From: JASHPR01 sp963844655
GTDB taxonomy: Bacteria; Actinomycetota; Actinomycetes; Streptosporangiales; Streptosporangiaceae
Direction of reading: 5' to 3'
Length of the DNA stretch: 64,000 nt
Assembly (NCBI GenBank): GCA_963844655.1
Contig: CAWJPA010000004.1
Coordinates: 682,001-746,000 of the forward strand
A model generated the notes under the pieces. That model worked only from the letters and a program-made list of their open reading frames with translations. It was not told where the DNA came from and did no database searches. Below, piece after piece: positions 18,121 to 26,974 of this stretch. Both the position numbers and the translations under genes were made by a program. Position 1 is the first letter of the stretch, and every line of letters starts with the position of its first letter.

Positions 18121-19102
18121 CGGGGCCGCGCCGGGGACCATGCAGGCGGCGGTGATCAGCCGCCATGGCGGCCCGCCCGAGCACCGGCCGCACCCGGCCC
18201 CCCGCCGTGGCCCCGGCCAGGCGCTGATCCGGGTGACGGCCGCCCCGGTCAACCCGCTCGACCTGCTGTGCGCGTCGGGCACCTCCTATTTCGGGGCCCC
18301 GGCGCTGCCGTACGCGCCCGGGGTCCAGGGCGTCGGGACCATCGCCGAGTCCGGCGTGCTGCCCGCCGGCCAGCGGGTCTGGTTCAGCTGCGACGCGGGG
18401 ATGCGGCCCGGCGACGGCGCCATGGCCGAGTTGTGCGTGGCCGAGGATGCGGCCGTGCTGCCGCTGCCCGACGGCGTGGACGACGACCTGGTCGCGGCGC
18501 TCGGCCTGTCCGCGATCGCGGCCTGGATGGCGCTGACCTGGCGGGGCGGGCTGCAGCCCGGCGAGCACGTTCTGGTGCTCGGCGCCAGCGGCACGGTCGG
18601 CCAGGTGGGCGTGCAGGCGGCCAGGCTGTTGGGGGCCGGGCGGGTCACCGCCGCGTGCCGCGACCCGCGAGGCCGGGCCCGCGCGGCCGAACTCGGCGCG
18701 GACGCAGTCGCCGACCTCGGCGCCTACGATCTCGACGCCGCGCTGGCCGAAGCCGCGGGCGGGCAGGTGGATCTGGTGCTCGACCCGGTGTGCGCCGGCC
18801 AGGCCGAAGCCGCGCTGCGGATCCTGTCGCCGCGCGGCCGGCTGGTCAACCTGGGCTCGTCGGCGGCGGCGCAGGCGTCCGTGGGGTCGGCCACGCTTCG
18901 GGGCGGCACGCTGTCCCTGCTCGGCTACACCAACAACGCGCTCAGCCCCGAGCAGAAGGCCCGGGCGCTGGACGAGATCCTCGCGCACGCCGCGGCCGGG
19001 CGGCTGACCACCGACCGGGAGACGCTGCCGCTGGCTCAGGCGGCCGAGGGCTGGTCCCGGTGCGGGCGGGCGCCGCACCAGCGGGCGGTGCTGATCCCCT
19101 GA
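18113..19102 (+). CDS. Zinc-independent quinone oxidoreductase (MDR superfamily)
   Basis: This 329-aa medium-chain dehydrogenase/reductase has an N-terminal GroES-like domain (APVNPLDLL, YAPGVQGVGT). Its Rossmann fold carries VLVLGASGTVGQVGVQAARLLGA. The cysteine ligands of zinc alcohol dehydrogenases are absent, so it fits the NADPH:quinone reductase subgroup. The GTG at 18113 overlaps the amidohydrolase by eight bases; ATG 18140 (MQAAVISRHGG) is an alternative start that fits the family just as well. Confidence 0.83.
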   Translation: MASGAAPGTMQAAVISRHGGPPEHRPHPAPRRGPGQALIRVTAAPVNPLDLLCASGTSYFGAPALPYAPGVQGVGTIAESGVLPAGQRVWFSCDAGMRPGDGAMAELCVAEDAAVLPLPDGVDDDLVAALGLSAIAAWMALTWRGGLQPGEHVLVLGASGTVGQVGVQAARLLGAGRVTAACRDPRGRARAAELGADAVADLGAYDLDAALAEAAGGQVDLVLDPVCAGQAEAALRILSPRGRLVNLGSSAAAQASVGSATLRGGTLSLLGYTNNALSPEQKARALDEILAHAAAGRLTTDRETLPLAQAAEGWSRCGRAPHQRAVLIP

Positions 19103-19149
19103 CGCCCGGCGGCGGCGCGCATGCGCTCCGGGGCCAGGCTGGCGCGCCG

Positions 19150-19539
19150 CTAGGCCGGGTAGTCGCCGGCCGGGTGCTCGCCCCACTCGGCGGTGGCACC
19201 CGCCACGGCCTGCTGCACGGCGAGGTGGGTCATGAACGTGCTCGGGCCCGCCCCGTGCCAGTGCCACTCGCCGGCGTCGGTCCACACCGTGTCCCCGGCC
19301 CGGATGTCCTCGACCGGGCCGCCCCGGCGCTGGACCAGGCCGGAGCCCTCGGTCACGTGCAGGGTCTGCCCGCGCGGGTGGGCGTGCCAGGCGGTGTGCG
19401 CGCCCGGGGCGAAGTGCACGCTGTAGACCGCGATCGGCGCGTCATCGGACGGCACCGCGATCTTGTCCATCCACACGGTCCCGGTGAAGTTCTCCGCAGG
19501 ACCCCGCTCGCTGTCGCGGCCGCCGTGACGGATCTGCAT
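19150..19539 (-). CDS. Cupin-domain protein, YlbA/quercetinase-like small cupin
   Basis: This 129-aa single-domain cupin has motif 1 AWHAHPRGQTLHVTEG (two His and likely metal binding) and motif 2 around GDTVWTDAGEWHWHGA. Cupins of this size are often carboxymuconolactone-linked or stress-associated. The start segment MQIRHGGRDSERGPAENFTG resembles a group of such proteins annotated only as cupins. It lies 25 bases before the LLM oxidoreductase gene's stop, in the same direction. Confidence 0.82.
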   Translation of the reverse strand: MQIRHGGRDSERGPAENFTGTVWMDKIAVPSDDAPIAVYSVHFAPGAHTAWHAHPRGQTLHVTEGSGLVQRRGGPVEDIRAGDTVWTDAGEWHWHGAGPSTFMTHLAVQQAVAGATAEWGEHPAGDYPA

Positions 19540-19564
19540 GCGTGTTCCCTTCGCCGGAGTGCTC

Positions 19565-20506
19565 CTACGCTATCCCGGCGAGACGCCGCTTGACCGCGGC
19601 CACGTCGCCGGCGATGCGGTCCGGGTCCGGTGACTGCGGGATCAGGTTGAACTCGGCGCAGCCGGCCTCGACGTAGGGCGCGAGGAACTCGGCCACGTCG
19701 TCGGCCGTGCCGTAGGGGCAGTACCGCTCAAACCGCTCGAACGGGAGCTGGTACATGAGCTCCATAGCCGGAGCCAGGCAGGAGCGGGCCGCTTCCTTCG
19801 TTTCTGCGAACCCGCACCACACCTGCATGGCGTGCCGATCGGGCGGGTCGAGCCTACCGACCCGGGCGGCCTCCTGCGCGGTCATCTCCACGGCGGCGGC
19901 GAACCGCTGGGGTGAGTTCCAGACGCCGAGCCAGCCGTCGCCGAGCCGGCCGGCCCGCCGGATGGCCGCATCAGACCGGCCGCCGACGAGGATAGGGATC
20001 GCCGCGGGCGGGCTGATGACCGCGTCGTCAACATCGAAGAACTTGCCGTGGAAGGTGGTGGGCACGCCGGTCAGGAGCGGGCGCAGGATCGCGAGGCATT
20101 CGTCCATCCGCTGGCCGCGCGTGGCTGGGTCGACCCCGCAGACCTCGATCTCGTGGCGATCCTCACCACCCACCCCGACCCCGAGCACAAGCCGGCCGGG
20201 AGCGAGCTGGCTGAGGTCGGCGAGCTGGCGCGCCACCAGGACGGGATGGCGCAGCGGCAGCAGGTACACGCCCATGTGCACCGGCAGCGTGGGGTGCAGC
20301 ATGGCCAGCGCCGTAGCCTGCACGAGCCCGTCGAATCCGACGCCGTAGAAGCTCACGTGGTCGGCGCAGCAGACATAATCAACGCCTGCTTCACCGGCCC
20401 GGGCCAGGAAGGCCCGGGTGGCCTCCGGGCCCTGCTGGAGCACGGTGAAGGGCGGGAACGTGCCGACCCGGGGCGCACTGCGCGCCGGGGTGTCCACGTG
20501 GCTCAT
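19565..20506 (-). CDS. LLM class oxidoreductase (F420- or FMN-dependent)
   Basis: This 313-aa luciferase-like TIM barrel has HMGVYLLPLRHPVLVARQLA followed by LSQLAPGRLVLGVGVGG, the hallmark of LLM flavin/F420 enzymes. PILVGGRSDAAIRRAGRLGDGW is the second hallmark. The actinobacterial context favours F420. The ATG at 20506 overlaps the MddA-like stop by four bases (ATGA), so the two genes are coupled. The frame is open upstream through the MddA gene, but only this start fits the family. Confidence 0.87.
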   Translation of the reverse strand: MSHVDTPARSAPRVGTFPPFTVLQQGPEATRAFLARAGEAGVDYVCCADHVSFYGVGFDGLVQATALAMLHPTLPVHMGVYLLPLRHPVLVARQLADLSQLAPGRLVLGVGVGGEDRHEIEVCGVDPATRGQRMDECLAILRPLLTGVPTTFHGKFFDVDDAVISPPAAIPILVGGRSDAAIRRAGRLGDGWLGVWNSPQRFAAAVEMTAQEAARVGRLDPPDRHAMQVWCGFAETKEAARSCLAPAMELMYQLPFERFERYCPYGTADDVAEFLAPYVEAGCAEFNLIPQSPDPDRIAGDVAAVKRRLAGIA

Positions 20507-21279
20507 CTCGCGCTGTCTCCTTCGCTGGCGGCGGGTTGCGGCCCGCGGGCCGGCCGGAGGCTGGGGATCAGCGCGGGCACGCGGGCCATGTAGGCGGTGT
20601 AGGCCGCGCCAAGGTCCCGCCTCAGGTCGTTTTCCTCGAAGGCTATGCCGACCACGATGTAGCCGGTCGCGGCCGAGGCAAACAGCAGGTGGCCGACGGA
20701 CATCGTGGGCGCCGCCCAGAACACGATCACGAAGCCGGACATGAGCGGGTGCCTGATGCGGCGATAGAGGCCTCGCTGGGTGAAGGCCGGCGGGTGATAG
20801 ACGGCCCCGCGGGCGCAGAACCAGGCCTGCCGCAGCCCGAACAGATCGGTGTGGCTGATCATGAACGTCGAGCTGAGGGCCACGGCCCAGCCGGCCGCGT
20901 ACACGGTGAGCAGCGCGGCCGCGCCGGGCCCGGACAGGTCCCAGACGGTGCCGCGGACCGGCTGCCACAGCCAGAACACCAGCGCCAGCACCAGGCTGGC
21001 GGCGAGCACGAACGTGGCTCGCTCGGACGGCGGCGGAACCAGCCGGGTCCAGCGGCGCTTGAACCACGGGCGGGCCATGACCGTGTGCTGGAGCGCGAAG
21101 AGCAGCAGCAGCGCGGCGTCGGCGCCCACCGCGAGCGGCCAGGCGAGATGAGGACCGTCGTCAATCCCCTTGGGCACGCCAAAGCCGATGAAGAACCCCG
21201 CCGAGTAGACGAGCAGCGCGACGAAGAACACGTACACGGCCACCGCGTACCCGAGGATCGGCTTCGTAGCTTCGGACAT
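20503..21279 (-). CDS. mddA: MddA-like methanethiol S-methyltransferase
   Basis: This 258-aa integral membrane protein has about six helices and belongs to the NnrU/isoprenylcysteine methyltransferase-like group. FFIGFGVPKGIDDGP, FALQHTVMARPWFKRRWT, FGLRQAWF, RRIRHPLMSGF and PTMSVGHLLFA agree with the bacterial methanethiol S-methyltransferase MddA as I remember it. MddA uses SAM to turn methanethiol into dimethyl sulfide. Coupling to an LLM oxidoreductase is notable because some LLM enzymes act on organosulfur compounds. Assignment rests on recalled motifs, not on a search. Confidence 0.75.
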   Translation of the reverse strand: MSEATKPILGYAVAVYVFFVALLVYSAGFFIGFGVPKGIDDGPHLAWPLAVGADAALLLLFALQHTVMARPWFKRRWTRLVPPPSERATFVLAASLVLALVFWLWQPVRGTVWDLSGPGAAALLTVYAAGWAVALSSTFMISHTDLFGLRQAWFCARGAVYHPPAFTQRGLYRRIRHPLMSGFVIVFWAAPTMSVGHLLFASAATGYIVVGIAFEENDLRRDLGAAYTAYMARVPALIPSLRPARGPQPAASEGDSAR

Positions 21280-21387
21280 GCCTCAACGCTAGGATCGGCA
21301 ACCCCGGCCGGCCATCGGGTGAACTACGGTCAATCCCCGGGCTTTCCCGGGCAGGCCTGGCCTGGCCCGGGCCTGAACCCCGGTGAA

Positions 21388-22395
21388 CTACCGAGGCGCG
21401 CGCAGCTTGTGCTCGGTCACCCACGCCGCGATCTGAGCGCGCGAGCGGACCTGCAGCTTCCGCCGGATGTTCTCCACGTGCGCTTCCGCCGTCCGCGGCG
21501 CGACCGACAGCCGCGAGGCGATGGCGTGGTTGGTCAGCCCCTCGGCGACCAGCCTGGCCACCTCGAGCTCCCGGCGGGTGAGCGGAGACCGTTCCCCCGC
21601 GGGCTCGCCGAGGAAGCCGAGCGCGGCCTCCAGGACCGGCTCCCATTCGCCTTGGTAGAAGAGGTGGCCCGCCCCGGGCAGCGGGACCAGCACGGCCCCG
21701 GGGACCAGCGAGGCCACCTCACGGCCGAGCGTGAACGGGGTCGCGGTGTCCTGCTCGCGGTGCAGCACCGCGGTCCGCGCCTGGATCGCCGGGAGCAGCG
21801 ACCTGATGTCTGTGCCGTAGTAGATATCCAGGAGCTGGCTCGCCACGTCGGCGGACGCACCCGCCCGCTGCAGCCGCCCGAACTGCTCGACCTCATCGGC
21901 GCTGGGATCGGGCACGAAGATGCTGGTCATGAGCTTCGACCCGATGCCCCAGTGGGCCCGGACCAGCGCCACGATGGACTTCCTGACCTCGTCGGGCGCC
22001 AGGTCGCCGCCGTTGGCGCAGGTTCCGTACAGCACCAGCGCCTCGACGCGCTCGGGGTGCCGCGCCGCGATCGCCGCGGCGATCTGGCCGCCCTGCGACG
22101 CGCCGAAGACCCGGAACCGGTCGGCGCGGACCGCGTCGGCGACCGCCAGGGCCGCCGCCACCTGGGCGTCGAATGACAGGTCGATCCCGTCCCGGTCGGA
22201 CAGGCCGCACCCCGGCTTGTCGTAGCGGATCACGGTGAAGCGCTCGGCCAGGCGGCCGAAGAAGCTGGCGAAGGAGAACAGCTCCAGCTGCCCGCGCAGG
22301 TGGGTGACCCAGCCCGAGTCGCACAGCAGGGGCGGGCCAGAGCCCTCCGCGGAGTACGCGATGCGGCCCGCCGGTGTGCTGCAGTACCTGATCAC
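21388..22395 (-). CDS. Alpha/beta hydrolase fused to C-terminal LuxR-type HTH
   Basis: This is a 335-aa two-domain protein. Residues 1-260 form an alpha/beta hydrolase with the nucleophile elbow GASQGG (Ser100), a YDKPGCGLSDR loop and a late GAGHLFYQ that supplies the likely catalytic His. Residues about 268-330 are a LuxR/FixJ-type HTH (SPLTRRELEVARLVAEGL, HVENIRRKLQVRSRAQ). The architecture suggests a transcription factor that senses or hydrolyses a small molecule. It is divergent from the class V PLP enzyme across 91 bases. Confidence 0.88.
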   Translation of the reverse strand: MIRYCSTPAGRIAYSAEGSGPPLLCDSGWVTHLRGQLELFSFASFFGRLAERFTVIRYDKPGCGLSDRDGIDLSFDAQVAAALAVADAVRADRFRVFGASQGGQIAAAIAARHPERVEALVLYGTCANGGDLAPDEVRKSIVALVRAHWGIGSKLMTSIFVPDPSADEVEQFGRLQRAGASADVASQLLDIYYGTDIRSLLPAIQARTAVLHREQDTATPFTLGREVASLVPGAVLVPLPGAGHLFYQGEWEPVLEAALGFLGEPAGERSPLTRRELEVARLVAEGLTNHAIASRLSVAPRTAEAHVENIRRKLQVRSRAQIAAWVTEHKLRAPR

Positions 22396-22486
22396 GCGTC
22401 CAGGCTGGCATTACGGGCCGGCGCAGTAAAGCAATGTGCCCGAGCCCGGCGCTGACGCTGCCCGGTGAGGTGACATCATCCCGCAC

Positions 22487-23659
22487 ATGACCATGAACAT
22501 TGCCGCGCTGCGGGCCGAGACCCCGGGGTGCGCGGGCCGGATCCACCTGAACAACGCCGGAGCGGCGCTGCTGGCGCAGCCGACGCTGGACACGATGACC
22601 GGTTACCTGCAGCGGGAGGCGGAGATCGGCGGCTACGAGGCCGCCGCCGGGGCCAGGGACCGGATCGCGGCCACCTACGCCGCGCTCGCCGAGCTGATCG
22701 GTGGCCGCAGTGATGAGATAGCGCTGTTCGACAACGCCACCCACGCCTGGAACGCGGCGTTCTACTCGGTGCCCCTGGGCCGCGGCGACCGGATCCTGAC
22801 CGGCCGCGCCGAATACGGCAGCAACGTGCTGGCCTACCTGCAGATCGCCCGGCGTACCGGCGCCGAGGTGGTCGTGGTGCCGAACGACCAGCACGGCCAG
22901 CTGGACGTGGACGCCCTGGCCGAGCTGGCCGACGAGCGGACCCGGCTGATCGGAGTCAGCCACGTCCCCACCAGCGGCGGGCTGGTGCAGCCGGCCGCCG
23001 AGATCGGCCGCGTGGCCCGGGCCTGCGGGGCCCTGTTCCTGCTGGACGCCACCCAGTCGGCCGGGCAGTTCCCTGTGAACGTGGAAGAGATCGGCTGCGA
23101 CCTGCTGACCGGCACTGGCCGTAAGTTCCTGCGCGGCCCGCGGGGAACCGGGTTCCTGTGGGCCCGCACCGCTGCGCTGCCGCGGCTCGACCCGTTCGTA
23201 GCGGAGATCGGCTCCGCGGACTGGGACGGGCACCAGGGCTTCACCTGGGCCGATGGCGCCAGGCGGTTCGGGACCTGGGAGCACAGCTACGTCAATGCGC
23301 TGGGCCTGGGCACCGCCGTGCGGCAGGCCCTCGGCCTCGGCCTGGACGCGATCGGGGCGCGGGCCGCGGCCCTGGGCGCCCGGCTCCGCCGCCAGCTCGC
23401 GGACCTGCCCGGCGTCTCCACCTACGATCTCGGCCAGGTCCAGTGCGCGATCGTCACCGCCAAGGTGGCGGGCCAGGCCGAGGAGGTGGCCGCGGCCCTC
23501 GGGCGGGCCGGGGTGAACGTGACCACGACCGTGCCCGGGCACAATCCGTACGACACCGAGGACCGTCACCCACTGGTCCGGTTCTCCCCGCATTACTACA
23601 ACACAGAGGAAGAGATCGACCGGGCCACCGAGTTGGTCGCCGCCCTGGGCGGCGGGTGA
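22487..23659 (+). CDS. Class V aminotransferase-fold PLP enzyme (cysteine desulfurase/lyase-like)
   Basis: This 390-aa fold-type I PLP enzyme has the Schiff-base lysine in GTGRKFLRGPRGTGF (Lys213), an LLDATQSAGQFPV aspartate motif and an ISVSH-type VSHVPTSGG segment. The class includes cysteine desulfurases, kynureninases and C-S lyases. Because EgtABCD lacks a neighbouring EgtE, this could be a C-S lyase for ergothioneine, but it is 14 kb away, and the N-terminus does not obviously resemble EgtE. It ends five bases before the convergent DegT-family gene. Confidence 0.82.
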   Translation: MTMNIAALRAETPGCAGRIHLNNAGAALLAQPTLDTMTGYLQREAEIGGYEAAAGARDRIAATYAALAELIGGRSDEIALFDNATHAWNAAFYSVPLGRGDRILTGRAEYGSNVLAYLQIARRTGAEVVVVPNDQHGQLDVDALAELADERTRLIGVSHVPTSGGLVQPAAEIGRVARACGALFLLDATQSAGQFPVNVEEIGCDLLTGTGRKFLRGPRGTGFLWARTAALPRLDPFVAEIGSADWDGHQGFTWADGARRFGTWEHSYVNALGLGTAVRQALGLGLDAIGARAAALGARLRRQLADLPGVSTYDLGQVQCAIVTAKVAGQAEEVAAALGRAGVNVTTTVPGHNPYDTEDRHPLVRFSPHYYNTEEEIDRATELVAALGGG

Positions 23660-23664
23660 CCCAA

Positions 23665-24831
23665 TCAGGCGAGGGAATGCAGGTCATTAACCGCGAAGCT
23701 AAAGTTCCGCGCGAAAAACTCCCTGGTTCCCAGCGCGTCACACATCGCGTCGCAGACCTGCGCCACCCGGCCGTCACTCATATGCGGAAACATCGGCAGC
23801 GAGACCACCTGGCCCGCGCTTCTTTCCGAGACCGGCAGCGGGCGGGGCGCAAAATGGCGGTACGGAACCTGCCAATGGCAGGGAATCGGGTAATGGACCC
23901 GGGTCTCAATTCCCGCCGCAGCCAGGTGCTGCCGGAACCCGGCCCGGTCCGGCACCCGGGCCACGGCCAGCTGGTAGGCACCCTGTGACCCGGGTTCCTC
24001 CGCGACCAGCGAGACCGGCCCGTCGCCCAGGGCGGCGCGGTACCGCGCCGCGATCGACCGTCGCGCCTCGGTCCACGCATCCAGCCGGGGCAGCTTCGCG
24101 GTCAGCACCACCGCCTGCAGGGCGTCCAGGCGGCTGCTGATGCCGACCCGCTCGTGATCATGACGGGAGTGCCGGCTGCAGCCGTGATCGCGCAGGCTCC
24201 TGAGCCGGGCGGCCAGGTTGGCGTCGGCGGTCACCACGGCGCCGGCGTCGCCGAACGCACCGAGGTTGCCGGCCGGGTCGAAGCCGAAGCACCCCGCGCG
24301 CCCGATCGACCCGGCCCGCCGGCCCCGCCAGCTCGCGCCGTGAGCCTGCGCCGCGTCCTCGATGAGCGCGATCCCCGCGTGGTGCGCGGTACGGCTCAGC
24401 CCGTCCATGTCGGGCATCTGGCCGTATAGGTGGACGACGATCACGGCCGCCGTCCTGTAGGTGATGGCCGCCTCCAGGTGCGCGGGCGTGAGCAGCAGGG
24501 TGCCGGGGCTGACGTCAGCGAACACCGGCGTCGCCCCGGCCAGGACCACGGCCTCGGCCGCGGCGATGAATGTGTTGGCGGGCACGATGACCTCGTCGCC
24601 CGGGCCGATGCGCAGGGCCATGAGCGTCAGCAGCAGGGCATCGGTCCCGCTGCCCACCCCGACTGCGTGCGGCACGCCGCAGTAGGACGCCCACGCCCGC
24701 TCGAAGTCCTCGACCGTATCGCCGCCGGTGAACCGGTTCGAGCTGAGCAGGTCCGCCCAGCTCCGCTCGACATCGCTGCGGACGTCACGCGTCATCGCGG
24801 TCAGGTCGGTAAATGGGACGCCCTCGCTCAT
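23665..24831 (-). CDS. DegT/DnrJ/EryC1 family protein lacking the PLP lysine
   Basis: This 388-aa protein aligns along the whole DegT/DnrJ/EryC1 family: GVGSGTDALLLTLMAL, VIVPANTFIAAAEAV, IEDAAQAHGASW and HYPIPCHWQ. In these enzymes the PLP lysine lies in a PxKNLGAxGDGGA motif. Here the motif reads DPAGNLGAFGDAGA, so Gly188 replaces the lysine. I checked the codons (24241-24300): GCC GGC AAC. Lysine-free members include dehydratase-type enzymes such as ColD (His). The ATG at 24831 begins the conserved MSEGVPFTDL segment. Function unknown. Confidence 0.85.
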   Translation of the reverse strand: MSEGVPFTDLTAMTRDVRSDVERSWADLLSSNRFTGGDTVEDFERAWASYCGVPHAVGVGSGTDALLLTLMALRIGPGDEVIVPANTFIAAAEAVVLAGATPVFADVSPGTLLLTPAHLEAAITYRTAAVIVVHLYGQMPDMDGLSRTAHHAGIALIEDAAQAHGASWRGRRAGSIGRAGCFGFDPAGNLGAFGDAGAVVTADANLAARLRSLRDHGCSRHSRHDHERVGISSRLDALQAVVLTAKLPRLDAWTEARRSIAARYRAALGDGPVSLVAEEPGSQGAYQLAVARVPDRAGFRQHLAAAGIETRVHYPIPCHWQVPYRHFAPRPLPVSERSAGQVVSLPMFPHMSDGRVAQVCDAMCDALGTREFFARNFSFAVNDLHSLA

Positions 24832-25273
24832 CGCCGTCCCCGCGGCTCGGCCGGCCCGGCTGGGAGACCAGCCTCCGGCCCGGCCGCCATCGGTTCGCAC
24901 GGAATCCGGTGGCCAAGACGCATCGGGCCCCCTCGCCTGGAGCCATCCCCGGCGTTTCCCACGTTCACGGCCGGGCTGACCTTCTCTGATGATGCCGCAA
25001 TAGGTGTGACGCGCCACCAGATAAGCCGGTTTACGCCAAGTCAGACGCCACTTAGATGGCTCCCCAAGCGGCAAGGATTTACCTAACTCGCGATTCGCTG
25101 TATGCCGCCTGAATAAATTCCTACAAGCAACTTTAAGTTCTCGACAATCCTCCTGATTTACATTAGTTACATGCGTCTCGCAGCTTAACTGTGGTTGCGT
25201 GGCTGGGCACCCCGGGCGCCGAATGGGCGGGAGCGGTATGGGCGGGGCGGGGGCGGCGGGCTAGCGTGGGCCT
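24832..25273. other. 442-base divergent intergenic region, AT-rich part
   Basis: The region separates the DegT-family gene (minus) from the flavin oxidase gene (plus). The stretch 25000-25190 is much richer in A+T than the rest of the neighbourhood and must carry the two promoters, but I could not pick boxes with confidence. No ORF with coding character, RNA gene or repeat was recognised. Confidence 0.45.
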
Positions 25274-26974
25274 ATGGGCAAAGGTGCCGGAGATGTTCCA
25301 GTTGGGGCAAATGCCCGCCGGGAAGCCGGGCTGGCGGGCGGGACCGCGGCCGGGTTCCTGGCCCGGGCCCGGGCCGCGGCGGCCTACGCCCGCGACACGG
25401 GCTGCGGGATCGGCGAGGCGACCGAGGCGGTGGCCGAGGGCGGCGCGGGGCCGTCCCGGCGGCAGGTGCTGGGCGGCGCCGGGGCGGCAGCCCTCGCGGC
25501 GGCGGTCCCGCTCGCCTGGCCGCGCCGGGCGGAGGCCGGCACGCGCCCGCGGGTGGTGATCGTCGGCTCCGGGCTGGCGGGCCTGGGCTGTGCGTACCGG
25601 CTCTGGGCCGCCCACGGCCTGCCCAGCGAGATCTACGAGTACAACGCGCACCGCATCGGCGGGCGCGTGCAGACCCTGCACGGGTTCTTCGACGCCGGGC
25701 AGTACGCCGAGCAGCACGGGGAGTTCATCAGCAGCGAGCACACCCAGATGCGCAAGCTCGCCACCAGCTTCGGGCTGCGGCTGGACAACGTGCTCAAGTA
25801 TCCGCCGCACACCAGGCCCCTGGACTACCGGCTGCGGTTCCGCGGCCGGTTCTGGTCCCAGGCCGCGCTGGACCGTGACTGGCACGAATGGGCCCGGGCG
25901 CTGTTCCTCGACGGGGCGAACAACAAGGCGCCGTGGCCGACCCTGTTTAACAAGTCCTCCGCGTGGGCGCGGCGCTGGGATCACATGCCGGCCACCGAAT
26001 GGATCGACAAGTACATCCCCGGCGGCCTGGACTCCGACTTCGGCCTGCTGTGCGTAGCCATCCTGCTCGACGAGTACGGCGGGCCGGCCGAGGAGCAGTC
26101 CGCGCTGAACCTGGTCTACCTGCTGGGCTTCGACGACAGCACGGCCAGCGGGCTGCAGCCGAAGAAGTACCCCGAACTCTCCGGCACGGACGAGAAATGG
26201 CACATCCACGGCGGCAACGACCAGGTCATCACCGGTTTGGCCGGCCGGCTGCCGGCCGGCTCGATCCGGGTCGGCGAGCGCCTGGTGGCCCTGCGCGCCC
26301 GCGGCCAATCCGGTTTCACCTGCACCTTCTCCAGCGGCTGGGCCACCCGCGACGTCCTCGCCGACCATGTCGTGCTCGCGCTGCCGTTCACCAAGCTCCG
26401 CGACGTCGAGATGTCCGGGATCGACCTGCCGCGGCCGCAGCAGCGCGCGATCAGGTATGAGCCGCTCGGCTCGAACTCCAAGATCCAGCTGCAGTTCTCC
26501 AGCCGCGTCTGGAACGCCGACCACTGGACCGGCAACATGTACGACGACGGCATCGTCCAGGGGGGCTGGGAAACCACGGTCGACCAGCCCGGCCAGCCGG
26601 GCATCCTCATCGCACTGCCGGGCGGCACGGTGGGCGCCGGCATCGGCCGCCGGTACGGGCTGACCAACTACCACGGGCCCGCGCCTGACGCCATGGCCAG
26701 GGACTTCCTGCGCGACTTCGAGGTCAGTTTCCCCGGGGTGACCGCGGCCTTCAACGGCAAGGCCTACTACGCCTGGTCGTCGGGTGACCCTCATATCGGC
26801 GGCGCCTACTCCTACCTGAAGACCGGCCAGTACACCGGGTTCAACGGCATCCAGAGCCGGCGGCACGGGAACCTGCACTTCGCGGGCGAGCACACCTCGG
26901 TCGACTTCCAGGGCTTCATGGAGGGCGCGCTGCGCAGCGGCTACCGCTGCGCGGCCGAGATCGTGACGCGCTGA
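25274..26974 (+). CDS. Tat-exported flavin monoamine oxidase
   Basis: This 566-aa FAD-dependent amine oxidase family protein has a twin-arginine motif SRRQVLGGAG (Arg62-Arg63) with a hydrophobic segment ending AEA. The FAD dinucleotide motif VIVGSGLAGLGCAYRL follows near residue 95, with RIGGRVQTL next. The C-terminus has the second FAD-contact region HFAGEHTSVDFQGFMEGA. Folding before export with bound FAD is expected. The 61 residues before the twin Arg make a long N-region; no other Met lies between. Substrate unknown. Its last 34 bases overlap the convergent amidohydrolase gene. Confidence 0.87.
   Translation: MGKGAGDVPVGANARREAGLAGGTAAGFLARARAAAAYARDTGCGIGEATEAVAEGGAGPSRRQVLGGAGAAALAAAVPLAWPRRAEAGTRPRVVIVGSGLAGLGCAYRLWAAHGLPSEIYEYNAHRIGGRVQTLHGFFDAGQYAEQHGEFISSEHTQMRKLATSFGLRLDNVLKYPPHTRPLDYRLRFRGRFWSQAALDRDWHEWARALFLDGANNKAPWPTLFNKSSAWARRWDHMPATEWIDKYIPGGLDSDFGLLCVAILLDEYGGPAEEQSALNLVYLLGFDDSTASGLQPKKYPELSGTDEKWHIHGGNDQVITGLAGRLPAGSIRVGERLVALRARGQSGFTCTFSSGWATRDVLADHVVLALPFTKLRDVEMSGIDLPRPQQRAIRYEPLGSNSKIQLQFSSRVWNADHWTGNMYDDGIVQGGWETTVDQPGQPGILIALPGGTVGAGIGRRYGLTNYHGPAPDAMARDFLRDFEVSFPGVTAAFNGKAYYAWSSGDPHIGGAYSYLKTGQYTGFNGIQSRRHGNLHFAGEHTSVDFQGFMEGALRSGYRCAAEIVTR

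Noticed and set aside
16279..18282. Long antisense ORF opposite the amidohydrolase gene
   Set aside because: Same high-GC shadow effect; the amidohydrolase motifs lie on the plus strand and the antisense product has no domain.
25080..25190. Small gene or leader peptide in the AT-rich divergent region
   Set aside because: A minus-strand AGGAGG is followed only by a very short frame closed by a stop after a few codons, and no conserved small ORF is seen.
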